A program made the translations under genes and the position numbers. The notes under the pieces were generated by a model that saw only the letters and a program-made list of their open reading frames with translations, was not told the origin of the DNA and did no database searches. A stretch of 64,000 nucleotides of DNA. It comes from Diadema setosum (lineage: Eukaryota > Echinodermata > Echinoidea > Diadematoida > Diadematidae). The stretch spans positions 4,589,825 to 4,653,824 of the forward strand of contig NC_092705.1 of NCBI RefSeq assembly GCF_964275005.1. The letters are read 5' to 3'. Below are positions 1 through 24,490 of this stretch, piece after piece. Positions within the stretch are counted from its first letter, which is position 1. The number at the start of each line of letters is the position of its first letter.

Positions 1-79
1 TATTTTGTACAGCAATATTTTCTATTCCTTAATATGTGGGACGAGGTTGAGATTCATGGTGTTATCATGGCGGAAATGG
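1..79 (+). other. Candidate upstream 5' exon of the USP gene
   Basis: A YY1-like ATGGCGGAAATG stands directly before a good donor (GTGAGT, from 80). This is a common layout for a first exon near a transcription start. The reading phase does not match the 8164-8244 exon, so if used it would be untranslated. The link to the USP is by position only; the nearest convincing plus-strand gene is 8 kb away. Confidence 0.25.
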
Positions 80-929
80 TGAGTGCCAAACGCTGAACTT
101 TTATTTGTAAACAAAGGTTAAATCTTTCAACATATGCAGCTTTGATAATTCGGAGCAACTGTATATCTCGTAATAGGGTGGACATGATTACTCTGTAATT
201 TGATGTTGATTCTCCCGCAAATCTCGGTGAAACTATCGATTGATTTTAACACGGTATGGTGAACCATGTTAGACATCATGGTACAATGGCAATGCCTCAA
301 TGGTAGAGACGAAAGACTCCGCCGCTCGCTCGTTCGTGCTTTTTCCTATGCCATGGGCAATGCAATGGCACAATTGTGATCTACAATACAAAACTGAGCT
401 GAGCCGAGTACCAACTCGGCTGTTTGGCCGGGAGCTCGGTAGCGCGGTCTGTCATGATTATCCTCTGCTATGCAGAGAGGCAGCCAGCAGAAATAGTTGC
501 TAGTGTACTTTCGCACCTCTTTGACCAGTTGACCCATTTGTGAAATGATTTTGAAATTACAAACTCGCATATTCAGTCATCAGTGACCAAAAATAATAGC
601 AACTGAGACATTCATTGAGTGTCCAGTATTCTAACGTTAGATGTTGAGTTTTCTATAACACTTTTACAAGTGTCAGAAAATCTCAATCGCTTGGTGGAAT
701 GCTGCTCTGAAGCAGTCGGCACAGTACAAAATACGTTCAGCGCATGCAGTGTGACTGTGAGGGGCGCATGAGGTCGGTCGATCATTCGATCTAATGATCA
801 CAGTGGCTTTTTCTATGGTGTCTTTGAAAAGCTAAAATTTGATTTTCCCTTTTCCTCAGCCAAGACTTGTGGTAGCGGTTGTTGCTTCTACGGAGATCTA
901 TACAAAGTGGTTCAGCGCGTGTGCGTGCA
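80..929. other. Unassigned left-edge DNA
   Basis: No exon is supported. 500-540 (TAGTGTACTTTCGCACCTCT) is inverted at 2013-2047, possibly the ends of an older element of about 1.5 kb that contains the pyrimidine-rich tract. Confidence 0.4.
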
Positions 930-1596
930 GCCCCTTAACGTTAGATCTTTCTTTTTCTTTCATTTTCAGGTATTCCTATGATCTCTCCATTTCCTTCCTG
1001 TTGTAATTTGTGTTAATGATTTCTTTGTGGGTTTCCTCATGTGTAACTTTGTCAATTTCATATTCAATCTTACTTTCTGCCTAATTATTCTTTGTTTCCT
1101 TCAAAGGTTATCTTTCTCTCCATGTACAGCTTTCCTTTCTTTCCTCACCAATATCTTTTTCTTATCTTTTGTTTTGATGACGTGTTTTCTTTATTTCCTT
1201 TTTAACCTGTATTTAAGTCTTTCTTTCCTTTCCATTCATCTTTGCTCCCTTCCAGTTTTGATTCATATCTCATGAATTCCAACCTAGTGCCTTTTTGTTT
1301 TCAATCTTTGATTTTTCTTTGCTTTCTGCTTTTCTTTTCAAACATATCCATCTCTCCCTTGCTTTCCTTTATAATGCAAGTTTCTCTTCTCTCTTTCCTT
1401 CCATTATGTTTTGTTTTTGTTTTAAGTGTACTTTCTATTTTGTAAACCTTTTTCTTCATTTTTCCAAGTCTACCTTTTTAGTAGACCATTGTATCTTTTC
1501 ATTCATTTCCTTTGCCCCCTTTTCCTATCCTTTCTCTTTACAGTATATTCTTTCACCCTTGTCTTTAACCACATTTTTCACAATCTTCTTTCATTC
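930..1596 (+). repeat. Pyrimidine-rich tract
   Basis: Long stretch dominated by T and C on this strand (TTTCTTT, CTTTCC). Open frames here are low-complexity artefacts. Confidence 0.7.
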
Positions 1597-1618
1597 ACAC
1601 ATGCACACACACACACAC

Positions 1619-1656
<38 letters not shown>
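1597..1656. repeat. (CA)n microsatellite
   Basis: ACACACACAC with two AAC interruptions, directly after the pyrimidine-rich tract. Confidence 0.9.
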
Positions 1657-1657
<1 letters not shown>

Positions 1658-1659
1658 CA

Positions 1660-3189
1660 CATGAACAGTAACCCCAAACCTCAATCAGTCACTATTGCAA
1701 GACTCAGTACAAGCTGAGGAAAAGGCGGAAAAAGAAGGTTTATCTTTTTAAAGATACCATAGAAGAACTTGTGATGGCTATGAGATCACTACATTCAGAT
1801 CAATCGCTGCGCTTGCTGCTTTGCCATGAACATGTTTTGTGTACCATGCTGTGCAGTTATCACAGAGCGAACTAGCTGTGATCGACATATTCCGGCAAGT
1901 GTAAAATTGTCAAAACGACAAAAGTTCCATTTCTACTGGACTTGGGTCTCACTCAGATGTAAATATTCATGGTTGTTGGATATCTTAAGTGAGTTTGTGG
2001 ATGTTTGGAGATCAATTGACGAAGAGGTGCAAAAGTACACTAGTGCCTGATGCACAATGATATGAGTCGATGTACAATGTGTGTACAGTCTCAGCAAGGC
2101 ATACTTGTGAAATAGACCCCACCACTGCCTGTCTGTACAAATACTACTATGACGGCTTTCTTGTTACACTCATGAATTCAGCCCTATTGTGTGGCGTTCA
2201 ACGGTACTGAAACACAGTGGTGGAGCTTTCTTACACAGTATAAAACTTGTGAACGTGGCCCTACCAATCAGAATTTATGCATGATTGATACAGTGGCAGG
2301 ACCAATTTCTGCAGTGTAGCAGGTTTTGTCCTTCCTTCTTTCTCTTTTTCCTTTGTTTTTTCTTTTCTTTCTCTTTTTTAGTCTGGGAAGGACTTCCTAA
2401 TGTTCTGCAACTGATTTAATCGTAAATGCATCACTAACCTAACCCTAACCTTAAACCTATTACCTAACCTTGCATGCTAATGCACAGATATGCACGCGCA
2501 GTGCGGTGGGGCCAATTTTTCTCAATTTTGCCCTCAGCAATGTACTTTACGTGGAAATTTTTGCATGAGTAAGTTTTTCACACTCATTTGGATAAAATAA
2601 ATTTCTCATGTCTTTAATTCCACGCAGTCTAGATTTTTATTTAGTAAAATAGTCTGGCTACATGTTAAAACTATGCCTTTGGGCGCGGTGAAATTTTGGC
2701 ATGGGAGGTCGAACCTTGGACACTTTGATGCTGTTTTTGTACAAGTAGAAATATTTTTATCCTTTAAGAAGATGATGCTTCAGTGTGCAGCATTTCCAAG
2801 AAGATTTATATGAACCCCCCCCCCCCAAAAAAAAAAAACCCCACCATAAAATGCAAATAGCTATGGTGAAAGGCAGACTAACAGATCAATATCCTACATG
2901 CTGTTTTTGAAAACCGAGACTCATTGCATAATGTTTATAAAAAATGTTGAAAGAATTAAGAAAGCTGTAGAAAGTGAGCCGAGTCCTAGTGCTACATATA
3001 CGCTTTGCCGGATTGCCCGTGGCAAGTGAAAATCAAAGTCAAGCAAGTGTTTTGGAACAATGAGAAAGAAAAGCTTGCCCTAAATGAAAAAAAAAAATAG
3101 ATAAAAGTTAAGTTTGAAGTAAAGTTGAAATTGAATTGAAATGGATATTTTCCAGTCATATTGTTTTTAATCCAGTGCTTAACACTGGT
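1660..3189. other. Unassigned intergenic DNA
   Basis: Short T-rich and A-rich tracts, a CTAACCCTAACC stretch near 2435, and a C-run/A-run near 2814-2840. No exon or RNA gene is supported. Confidence 0.5.
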
Positions 3190-3664
3190 GCCAGGCCAAC
3201 TGTCCAAAACCGGTAAAAATCACTGTTGGGCAGTAACTTTTCAGGAATAACCAGATTTACTGTACCGACGTGACCTGTAAAAAATAATGTAAAATAACAT
3301 AACAGGGCCAGTCAAAAAAGAAAAAGAAAAAAGAATAGGACCAGTAAATTTTAGGTTTGGACCAGTAAAAAATGGAAATAAACTGGGTACTGTAAAAGTG
3401 GATATTTTCGCGCGACTAATTTTTCACAGTCGGCCCTGTAAGAAGAGTTTCGCGTGTTTTTCATTCCGCGGAATCAAGACATCAACTACTGGAACATATG
3501 GCAAGCAAAAAAATTTGCTTGCTTTTATTTTCGCGCTATTTTCTGGTTGCGCGAAATGCGCAAAACTTTCAACACCGCGAAAATTTCCACTTTTACAGTA
3601 TCTAATAATCCGACAGGGACAGGTCAGATGAACAGTAGAAAAAATGGGTTAGTTGTCAGCCTTG
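3190..3664 (+). mobile_element. Repeat family X, copy 1, split by a MITE
   Basis: It begins with GTAAAAATCACTGT and ends with AGTAGAAAAA.TGGGTTAGT..GCAGCC-type sequence, both shared with 9536-9690. It is interrupted at 3390-3598 by a TA-flanked MITE. Non-coding; superfamily unknown. Confidence 0.55.
3390..3598. mobile_element. 209-bp TA-flanked MITE, copy 1 (Tc1/mariner-like)
   Basis: Ends in inverted repeats CTGTAAAAGTGGATATTTTC / CTGTAAAAGTGGAAATTTTC, flanked by TA on both sides. Rich in TTCGCGCG motifs. A second 209-bp copy in the other orientation lies at 46931-47139. No coding capacity. Confidence 0.8.
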
Positions 3665-4416
3665 TTTAATCCATGTATATGTGTACATTGACTTCTGCAT
3701 GTATGTTTTACAAGCAGGAGATGATGCATGGACATGATAGAGCCCTCTCTTGTATATTTCATATAAATCCAGGTTGATTCTTGCACAACAACTACAGTAA
3801 GCCAAACAGAACTTGGTTGGACAGAGGACCTCGGCACTAACCAGCACCCCAGCATGGAATTGGTCCCCTACACCCCGCCCCCACTCAACGGGCCATTTCT
3901 TCCCCAGGGGTTGGAGGCTGGCAACAGTCTAGAAGGGTGTAAGTCACACAATATCGTTGTCTTCACTGATCTATATTCAATTGTGAAATCATGTCACTTG
4001 AGTTGCAGTACACAGTAAATGAGCTGCACTACCCTCATCATATTCTAATGTCTTTGTTAGTAGCTTGGGGTTTACATAGATTCAATTTCATACCAATATA
4101 TATGCATTTCAAGATTATAGCATAAAAACTTGGCACAAAATTGGCACACTTAATATTTGCAATAAGTCAGGTCAGGATGATCATAGGCTTCGAGTCAGGT
4201 CAGGATGATCTGCTACTGGTCAGGATGATCTGCTACTGGTACCCTGTAGCCCAGTACAACCTGTTTCAGGGTCGGAGTGTCGGCGACTAAACCGGCAACC
4301 CCACCAGTCTCCAACTGGAGAATGGTGAGGAGGGTGGCTGGACACCCTGGTGGAACTAAAAACAAGATCTATCTTAAGGGCATCGACTCTGGAGAGTCAA
4401 CGATGGCCATCCAGCA

Positions 4417-5115
4417 ATGCAGAAGGACCCGGCCACCCACTGCATTTTCTTGGCCACGACAGTTCATATGAGAGTTCGTAAACATTGTGGAAAACCGGCA
4501 TCTGATGGTGGGACCCGCAGGCCAGATGATGCGTCAATGGCTACTGGGGAAGAGGAGCGTGTTGCACCGACTAGGCACAGCTGTAAGGACGCGGAATATA
4601 CTGCCGATAATCCTGTGCATGAAAGGAGCAGCACAAACCTGAGAAAACCTAGAATCATAGGGACATGGAATGTCCAAGGAATGAATGCTGGCAAGATGGA
4701 GATCATCACAACCCGAATGGGAGAACAAAGTATCAGTGTGCTTGGTATTTCAGAGACTTGGTGGCTCAACCAAGGTCGCTACACTACCGAAGATGGCTAC
4801 ACAGTTGTGTTTTCAGGCAAAGACGGTGGAAAGAGGGAACACGGAGTAGGCTTCGTCCTGGACAAAAACTCGGCTAAGTCTTTCTTGGGTTTCAACCCAA
4901 TAAGCAATAGAATCATTACTCTCAGACTGAAAGGTCACCCATTTAACATCTCAGTCATCCAGGTCTATGCACCAACATCTACTGCATCTGATGAAACCAT
5001 GGAAGACTTTTATGGTCAGCTCCAAGATACTCTTGACAAGATTCCGAGCAAAGATGTTCTTGTGATAATGGGAGACTGGAATGCAAAAAATTGGCAAATC
5101 AGAGACCAAGTCTAA
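4417..5115 (+). CDS. RTE LINE ORF, 5' part: endonuclease
   Basis: Reading from ATG 4417, an N-terminal tail of about 80 residues leads to the endonuclease fold: IIGTWNVQGMN, LGISETWW, VIQVYAPT and GDWNAK, the usual EEP-nuclease blocks of LINEs. The frame ends 8 codons after GDWNAK. At the six-A run 5085-5090 the family sequence continues one base later, in the next frame. So this is one ORF split by a one-base homopolymer change, either a real mutation or an assembly error. Confidence 0.8.
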   Translation: MQKDPATHCIFLATTVHMRVRKHCGKPASDGGTRRPDDASMATGEEERVAPTRHSCKDAEYTADNPVHERSSTNLRKPRIIGTWNVQGMNAGKMEIITTRMGEQSISVLGISETWWLNQGRYTTEDGYTVVFSGKDGGKREHGVGFVLDKNSAKSFLGFNPISNRIITLRLKGHPFNISVIQVYAPTSTASDETMEDFYGQLQDTLDKIPSKDVLVIMGDWNAKNWQIRDQV

Positions 5116-7489
5116 GATCGTCGGAAAATATGGATTGGGAGAAAGAAATGAACGTGGAGATAGATTGGAAGATTTCTGCCAAACTAATGACCTGATTATT
5201 GGAAACACTTTCTTCCAGCAGCACCCCCGAAGACTATGGACATGGAAGAGTCCCGGGGACAATGTAAGAAACCAGATTGACTATATCCTCGTTAAAAGAA
5301 GATGGCACTCTTCACTGCTCAGTGTTCGGACAAGACCAGGTGCAGACTGTGGGAGTGACCACCAGCTTCTAGTTGCACAGCTGAAACTAAAGCTCAAAGT
5401 AAAAAAGAAAGACACATCATCATTAAGGTTTGATGTAGACAACATACCAGAACAGTACACTGTTAGTGTGAGCAATAGATTTCAGGCACTTCTTCAGATT
5501 GATGATGAAGAGCTGTCTCCCAATGAACTATGGGAAGGAATGAAAGAAGCAGTGTTAAGCACAGCTAAGGAGATCATCCCAAAGAAGAAGAAGAAGAAGC
5601 AACCATGGTTATCTAGAACAACATTAGAACTTGCTGACAAGAGACAGGATGCTAGGAAGAGAGGGGATATGGCTGAGTGGCGAAGACAACACAAAGAAGT
5701 GTCAAAAGCAGTTAGAGCTGATCAACGTGCTTTCGTTGAGAGAAAATGTGAGGAGATGGAGAGAGCAGGAAGTGATTCTAAGAGGGTGTATGCTTTGGTC
5801 AAAGAGGTTACTAAAAAACCATCAGCAAGGTCAGATGTCATCAATGATAGAAATGGTACCACCTTAACAGAGAGCACAGACATAAAGAACAGATGGGCCG
5901 AGTACTGCAAGGAGCTCTACGAGCAGAAGACCCAGGTGGACTCTGCCAACAGCAACCTAGGGGAACAAGAGTTAGAACCACCCCCGTTATTGGAGGAAGT
6001 GCGCCAAGCAATGAGAGAAATTAGGAACGGGAAATCACCAGGCTGGGATGATATCCCAGGCGAGTTATGGAAAGCCTCTGGTGAGGAAGGCATAAACATC
6101 ATGTGGAAACTCTGTGACAAAATCTGGAGGAATGTAGAATGGCCCGAGGACTGGGGAAGAGCGGTCTTTATCCCGATACCTAAAAAAGGAAATGCAAAGG
6201 AGTGCTCAAACCATCGCACCATTAGCTTGATAAGCCATGCCAGCAAAATACTACTCAAGATCATAAACAACAGAATGAAACGGCAGATGGAAAATGAGAT
6301 AGCTGAAGAGCAGGCTGGTTTTAGAACAGGAAGAGGCACGAGAGACCATATCATCAACATCAGAAACATCATTGAGAATTGCCGAGGACACTTTGTACCA
6401 CTCTACCTGTGCTTTATAGATTACAGCAAAGCCTTTGATTGTGTCTGTCATACAAAATTATGGAACACTATGAGAGAAATGGGTTTTCCTAGCCATATAG
6501 TGAAGCTCATCAGCAAGCTGTATGAAGATCAAGAGTCTACAGTACGAACAAGCAGAGGTGACACAGAATGGTTCAAGATTGGTAGAGGTGTCAGACAGGG
6601 ATGCATACTATCGCCCCAGCTTTTCAACATCTATGCTGAACGGATTATGAGAGATGCCCTGGGAGATTTCCTTGGTGGAGTGACAATAGGTGGCCAACGG
6701 GTAACAAATCTCAGGTATGCAGATGACACCACCCTGGTTTGCAACAACAGAAGAGAATTGATGGATCTACTCAGAGCAGTAAAAATAGCAAGTGAAGAGA
6801 GGGGGCTAATGCTGAATACCAGAAAGACTAAGATCATGGTTGTAGATGGAGAACGGAGTTTTGCAGATGGTGTCTTTTCTCTAGATGGTGATGTCATCGA
6901 AGAGGTGGAAAGCTTCGAGTTCCTGGGTTCCGTCATAAACACCAAAGGGGACTGCTCACAGGAGATTAAACGAAGACTAGCAATGGCCCGGAATGTGGTA
7001 CAAAGTATGACAAAACTTTGGAAAAGTAAACTCCCTTCCTCCCTCAAGGTCCGGCTACTAAGATCTACAGCCTTTGCCGTGGCATCATATGGCTCAGAAT
7101 CCTGGACAATGAAGACAGCAGACAAGAAGAGACTGGATTCGTTTGAGATGTGGTGCTATCGTAGGATACTGAGGATACCATGGAAAGAAAGAAGAACAAA
7201 TACATGGGTGCTAGAAGAGCTTGGAGTGGAAAAGAAACTACGGGCTGATATTGTGGCCAGAAAATTGACATATTTTGGCCATGCTACCAGACATCACTGC
7301 CTTCAGAAAACAATCATCCAGGGAATGGTTGAGGGAAAACGTAAAAGAGGAAGACCTGCAGCAAGCTGGCTTGATGACATCAAACAGGTGACTGGAGCAA
7401 GCATTACAGAGGCTACCAGAGCTGCCGCTGACCGCAGACAATGGCGTTCTCTCATTAGAACCACACCTGCATATCTGTATGCTACGTGA
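5081..7489 (+). CDS. RTE LINE ORF, 3' part: end of endonuclease, reverse transcriptase, C-terminal region
   Basis: Open for 802 codons. It opens with the rest of the endonuclease (IGKSETKSK; NQIDYILV; GADCGSDHQL with the catalytic SDH). The reverse transcriptase follows: IPIPKKGNAKECSNHRTISL, QAGFRTGRGTRD, FIDYSKAFDCV, GVRQGCILSPQLFN and the catalytic LRYADDTTL (from about 6712). The tail has YGSESWTMK, CYRRILRIPW and GRPAASWLDDIKQ, as in BovB-type RTE proteins. No stop or loss of a catalytic residue was seen, so the insertion is probably young. Host sequence on both sides is non-coding. Confidence 0.88.
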   Translation: MQKIGKSETKSKIVGKYGLGERNERGDRLEDFCQTNDLIIGNTFFQQHPRRLWTWKSPGDNVRNQIDYILVKRRWHSSLLSVRTRPGADCGSDHQLLVAQLKLKLKVKKKDTSSLRFDVDNIPEQYTVSVSNRFQALLQIDDEELSPNELWEGMKEAVLSTAKEIIPKKKKKKQPWLSRTTLELADKRQDARKRGDMAEWRRQHKEVSKAVRADQRAFVERKCEEMERAGSDSKRVYALVKEVTKKPSARSDVINDRNGTTLTESTDIKNRWAEYCKELYEQKTQVDSANSNLGEQELEPPPLLEEVRQAMREIRNGKSPGWDDIPGELWKASGEEGINIMWKLCDKIWRNVEWPEDWGRAVFIPIPKKGNAKECSNHRTISLISHASKILLKIINNRMKRQMENEIAEEQAGFRTGRGTRDHIINIRNIIENCRGHFVPLYLCFIDYSKAFDCVCHTKLWNTMREMGFPSHIVKLISKLYEDQESTVRTSRGDTEWFKIGRGVRQGCILSPQLFNIYAERIMRDALGDFLGGVTIGGQRVTNLRYADDTTLVCNNRRELMDLLRAVKIASEERGLMLNTRKTKIMVVDGERSFADGVFSLDGDVIEEVESFEFLGSVINTKGDCSQEIKRRLAMARNVVQSMTKLWKSKLPSSLKVRLLRSTAFAVASYGSESWTMKTADKKRLDSFEMWCYRRILRIPWKERRTNTWVLEELGVEKKLRADIVARKLTYFGHATRHHCLQKTIIQGMVEGKRKRGRPAASWLDDIKQVTGASITEATRAAADRRQWRSLIRTTPAYLYAT

Positions 7490-7499
7490 CTAGAGAGAG

Positions 7500-8163
7500 A
7501 AAACCCCGGTCAGAGTTTATTGTCAAGTTTAGAAATGCTATCCTCTTACACGATAACTGCTAGGACATATTTGAAGGAAACTTGCAAAACTTTGTGCACA
7601 CAGCCACCATAATGGCATTAAGCTTTTCTGTATTTGAGACATGATGATGTTTGTAATGTTAGGGATAAAAGAGTTGGATTGAATTATGCCTGTGATTGCA
7701 AGTGTAATATAAAAAAAAATACAGATTATCGATGTGAAAGTTTTTTTTTTTTTTCACTAATATAACAACAGACAATATATGATAAATGGATCTTGTTGCT
7801 GTAACACCTGATACCACCTCTGTAATGAAAATCCTTCCTTTTCTATTTTGAATGAATACAGTGGAATCATGCAAGGAAGGTAAATTCATGTGTCGTATGA
7901 TAATTTTTGAACAAAGTTGCCCTTTGAAAGAGCAGGGGATCAAGATAATGCATGCATGAATGAACAATGATTGAGTAAATGAAAGAGATGTATGAAGAAT
8001 GGTAAAATAAGAATGAAATATGTTACTAGCAGATAAATGAATAATTGATTTAGATTATGTATAGGTGCATGCCAGATGAGAAAGGATATGGGTTAATATT
8101 TTATATGATTAGGTTGTCTCAATGGAGGACATAATGATTTAACTTTCATTCCCCACTTCGCAG
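7500..8163. other. DNA between the LINE and the USP start exon
   Basis: It may include the LINE 3' UTR (to about 7640), then A/T-rich sequence. It ends in a splice acceptor (CACTTCGCAG, to 8163) for the exon with the USP start codon. Confidence 0.5.
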
Positions 8164-8195
8164 TTCAAGCTTCCAGCAGCTTGCCAGCAGCATTC

Positions 8196-21843
<13,648 letters not shown>

Positions 21844-22040
21844 CAGCAGGGCAGGGCTCGGAAGCTGTTCTCTACCCTGCCAGATGCCAAACATTTGCAG
21901 AGAGAGGGGCACGTTTCCTTAGCAAGTACACTGCATCTCAGGGTATTGCATGTATCCAAAAGTGTGACATGGCTGCAGGTTCAGTTCGATTTGTACCAGC
22001 ACATAGCCGTGGTAGGCTGCGATCAACGATTGATACGAGT

Positions 22041-22046
22041 AATAAA
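22041..22046 (+). terminator. Polyadenylation signal candidate for the USP gene
   Basis: AATAAA about 200 bp after the TAG stop of the USP (21841-21843). It is the first canonical hexamer I see downstream, giving a 3' UTR of about 220 bp. Later AATAAA motifs could also be used. Confidence 0.45.
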
Positions 22047-23179
22047 GCCTTATCAGATACGAGGTGGTATGTTGTGAATGCCTGAGGCCATTCTTCTATC
22101 AGAGTGGGTGTGATAAATTGCCAAATGTGCGAGGGAAATGGAAGTGCAAATATCAATGTTTCTTGTGGAAGTTTGTTTGTGGACGTTTGCTCGAGGTTGT
22201 CGTAAGAGCTGGTAAGTTCAGAAGAAATTATATGTTGGCCACTCTTTACTTTGTGAAATATGTTTGGGACATGCAAATGATATACATTCGTTTTACTATG
22301 TGCCTATGACATGCGTTTCTTTCAGTCTTTGACGTACAATGTAGTTATATATTGTGGACCGTACATCATCTATGTGGAATATTTTTGTTAGCACATTTGC
22401 AATGCAGAAGACAAGACATCTCAGCGTAATTTTTTGGCAATCCTCGTGCTCATTAACTCATGCCAATGACGATATGGCGAGGAGTGATTGTTGTATCAGC
22501 GATTTTTGTTTATTGGTTTTTTGTACTGTCTCAGTCCCCTCGTCCCACAGTGTTAACTGGACGAGACAACAAGACTTGAGACCGACGTGTAATATTCTGT
22601 ACAGCATTGGCCGTCACCTTTACTACGACTTACCATCCCTTCGGGGGGTCTTGCGTGTGTGTGAAGAAACAGTATGCAAGTGATGCTGCGCCACTCCCGT
22701 CGTTTCACCACTGTTTGTGTCGATGTTAGGCCTACCAGGAGCACACAAAATTGCTCAATGTAGAGAAACTTTTAGTATATGCAGCACGAGAGAAACAAAG
22801 CAGAGCCATCTCCAACCCCTCTCTAAAAATAAAAAGCCCCCCAAAAAAAGACAAATAACAACCACAAATCATTTATCAAGTCATTTTCAGGGATTAAAGA
22901 GTTTTTGTCACATGATCCAGTGTGGCATGGATAGTCACCAAAATATCTGGAGAGGAAAGAAGAGTGAAATGCTGCAATGTTTCTCCATTTTCTCCGCATT
23001 ATTTGTACGCATTTGTGTAATCATGTACATGGGAATAACCAAGACATAAAATTCTATACAGATAAAGGGGAGAATGTTAAGATTGGCACACCGGTGAAGA
23101 AGACATATACCCGAGATGACAGTAGGGTTTAGACAGCCAAGTCAGGTGAAGATCCTAATCTTTTGAACTCATTGGCCCG

Positions 23180-23437
23180 AATTTGTGAAGGTGGTAAATC
23201 TTTATCCATGGTTTAAACCATGAACAATGACCGTAGTTTTGTATGGGATGTCGAGTGTCGCATGGCCTATTTCGTTACGAAAATCAGTCATTTCGTAATG
23301 GAATGACCACATTGTCAACGGAATGACTGATTTCGTAACGAAATAGGCCATGCGACACTTGACACCCCATACAAAACTACGGTCTTTGTTCATGGTTTAA
23401 ACCATGGACAAAGATTTACCACCTTCATGAATTCAGA
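23180..23437. mobile_element. Fold-back element, about 110-bp arms
   Basis: The arm starting GTGAAGGTGGTAAATC (23185) is repeated inverted at 23320-23437 with only a few mismatches. The central loop of about 25 bases lies near 23297-23320. Each arm carries TTTCGTTACGAAA-like palindromes. Non-coding, about 1.3 kb downstream of the USP. Confidence 0.7.
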
Positions 23438-24306
23438 CTATTTAGATTTAGACTCTTTCTCTTTTATGAATAAGGAACAGTTGGACGCATGAAAAGTTAT
23501 ACCACAAACCCAGAGTCCCTTTTTTCCACATTGTTTCATGTCTTGTGGCAAGCCATTGAATTGGGATGAAATTATGTGTATACAGTTGTATTGATATGTG
23601 TCAACCACAAGGTACAGTAGACTACAGTAAACCTTATTTATTTATTTATTTTATTTTATTTATTCAGTTTTCTTTACCCAGGGTAGCCCCATCAGTGGTT
23701 TACACACTGTTATCCTAGGGGCGTTGCAACAGAAACCTTGCATTAAGTCGACATTGCATGAGTCAACAAATCATGTAAGTGGGCTCTATGAAAAAAATAC
23801 CAACTATTCTTTTCTTTTATTATCATGTCAACATCCATATAAGTTGAAATTACTTTATAATCACAAGATTTTTTGGAGGTCTTGTTCATGTTGATTTTAA
23901 CATTGGAATTACTGTGGGGCAATTGGTTGGAACCCATGTCCATAACTAAACTTGGTCCTATACACTGTATGTGTCATCATTTCTGTTTGTGCTGTATTTC
24001 CTGTTCATATAGGGAGAGCAAAAAAGTTTTGTTTTGTTTTTGTCCCATTTGGTTGTATGGTGTATTCACTTTCAATACAGTGAAAATTGTTGATATTAAT
24101 TGTGGATGGGTTGATGCTCAAACATTTCAATCATCCATGGGTGGTACAATCGACAGGGCATAGAAACAAACTCATTATAAGAAAGTAATTGCTCTTTATT
24201 ATCCCAAAGTTTATTATTTATCTAGCCTTGACAAAACACAATTACATTGTAAGAAATTGCATTGCGCTAGTCACTAGGAGTGATGATAACAGAGTACGAA
24301 GTATTA

Positions 24307-24490
24307 CAGTGGACTCCCGTTTTAACGAAGTCCTCGGGACCGACAGTTTTCTTTCATTAAATCAAAATTTCGTTATAACTGAACAAATTAACAATAATAC
24401 ATAGTGTGGGTAATTTTTGCAGCCTGAATTTTTATTTCGTTATAACCGAAATTTCATTATAACCGTGTTTGTTTTAAAGGGAGTGCACTG
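24307..24490. mobile_element. 184-bp TA-flanked MITE (pogo/Tigger-like ends)
   Basis: Begins CAGTGGACTCCCGTTTTAAC and ends in the inverted match to CAGTGCACTCCCTTTAAA, each next to TA. The interior repeats TTCGTTATAAC. Pogo/Tigger-type elements have comparable CAGT..ACTC ends; the assignment is by the ends alone. Confidence 0.7.

Larger units (their letters stand above)
4160..7500 (+). mobile_element. RTE-clade (BovB-like) LINE, nearly complete
   Basis: A non-LTR retrotransposon on the plus strand. From 4160 there are about 2.5 copies of a 20-bp unit (GGTCAGGATGATCTGCTACT), likely 5' UTR. Then come an apurinic endonuclease domain, a reverse transcriptase and a cysteine-bearing C-terminal region, in the order known from BovB/RTE. 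No separate ORF1 and no LTRs. After the stop at 7489 I cannot fix the 3' end: no poly-A tail or clear target-site duplication was seen. Confidence 0.85.

Noticed and set aside
1027-1717. Overlapping open frames of 67-140 codons
   Set aside because: They fall in the pyrimidine-rich and (CA)n tract and encode only Phe/Leu/Ser and Thr/His runs; no splice or family support.
2430-2470. Telomere-like CTAACCCTAACC stretch (also at 17520-17600)
   Set aside because: Too short and irregular; the 17.5-kb case is the middle of a MITE family, so not telomeric DNA.
4464-7441. Several minus-strand frames under the LINE, up to 164 codons
   Set aside because: Shadows of the plus-strand endonuclease/reverse transcriptase frame, with no motif of their own.
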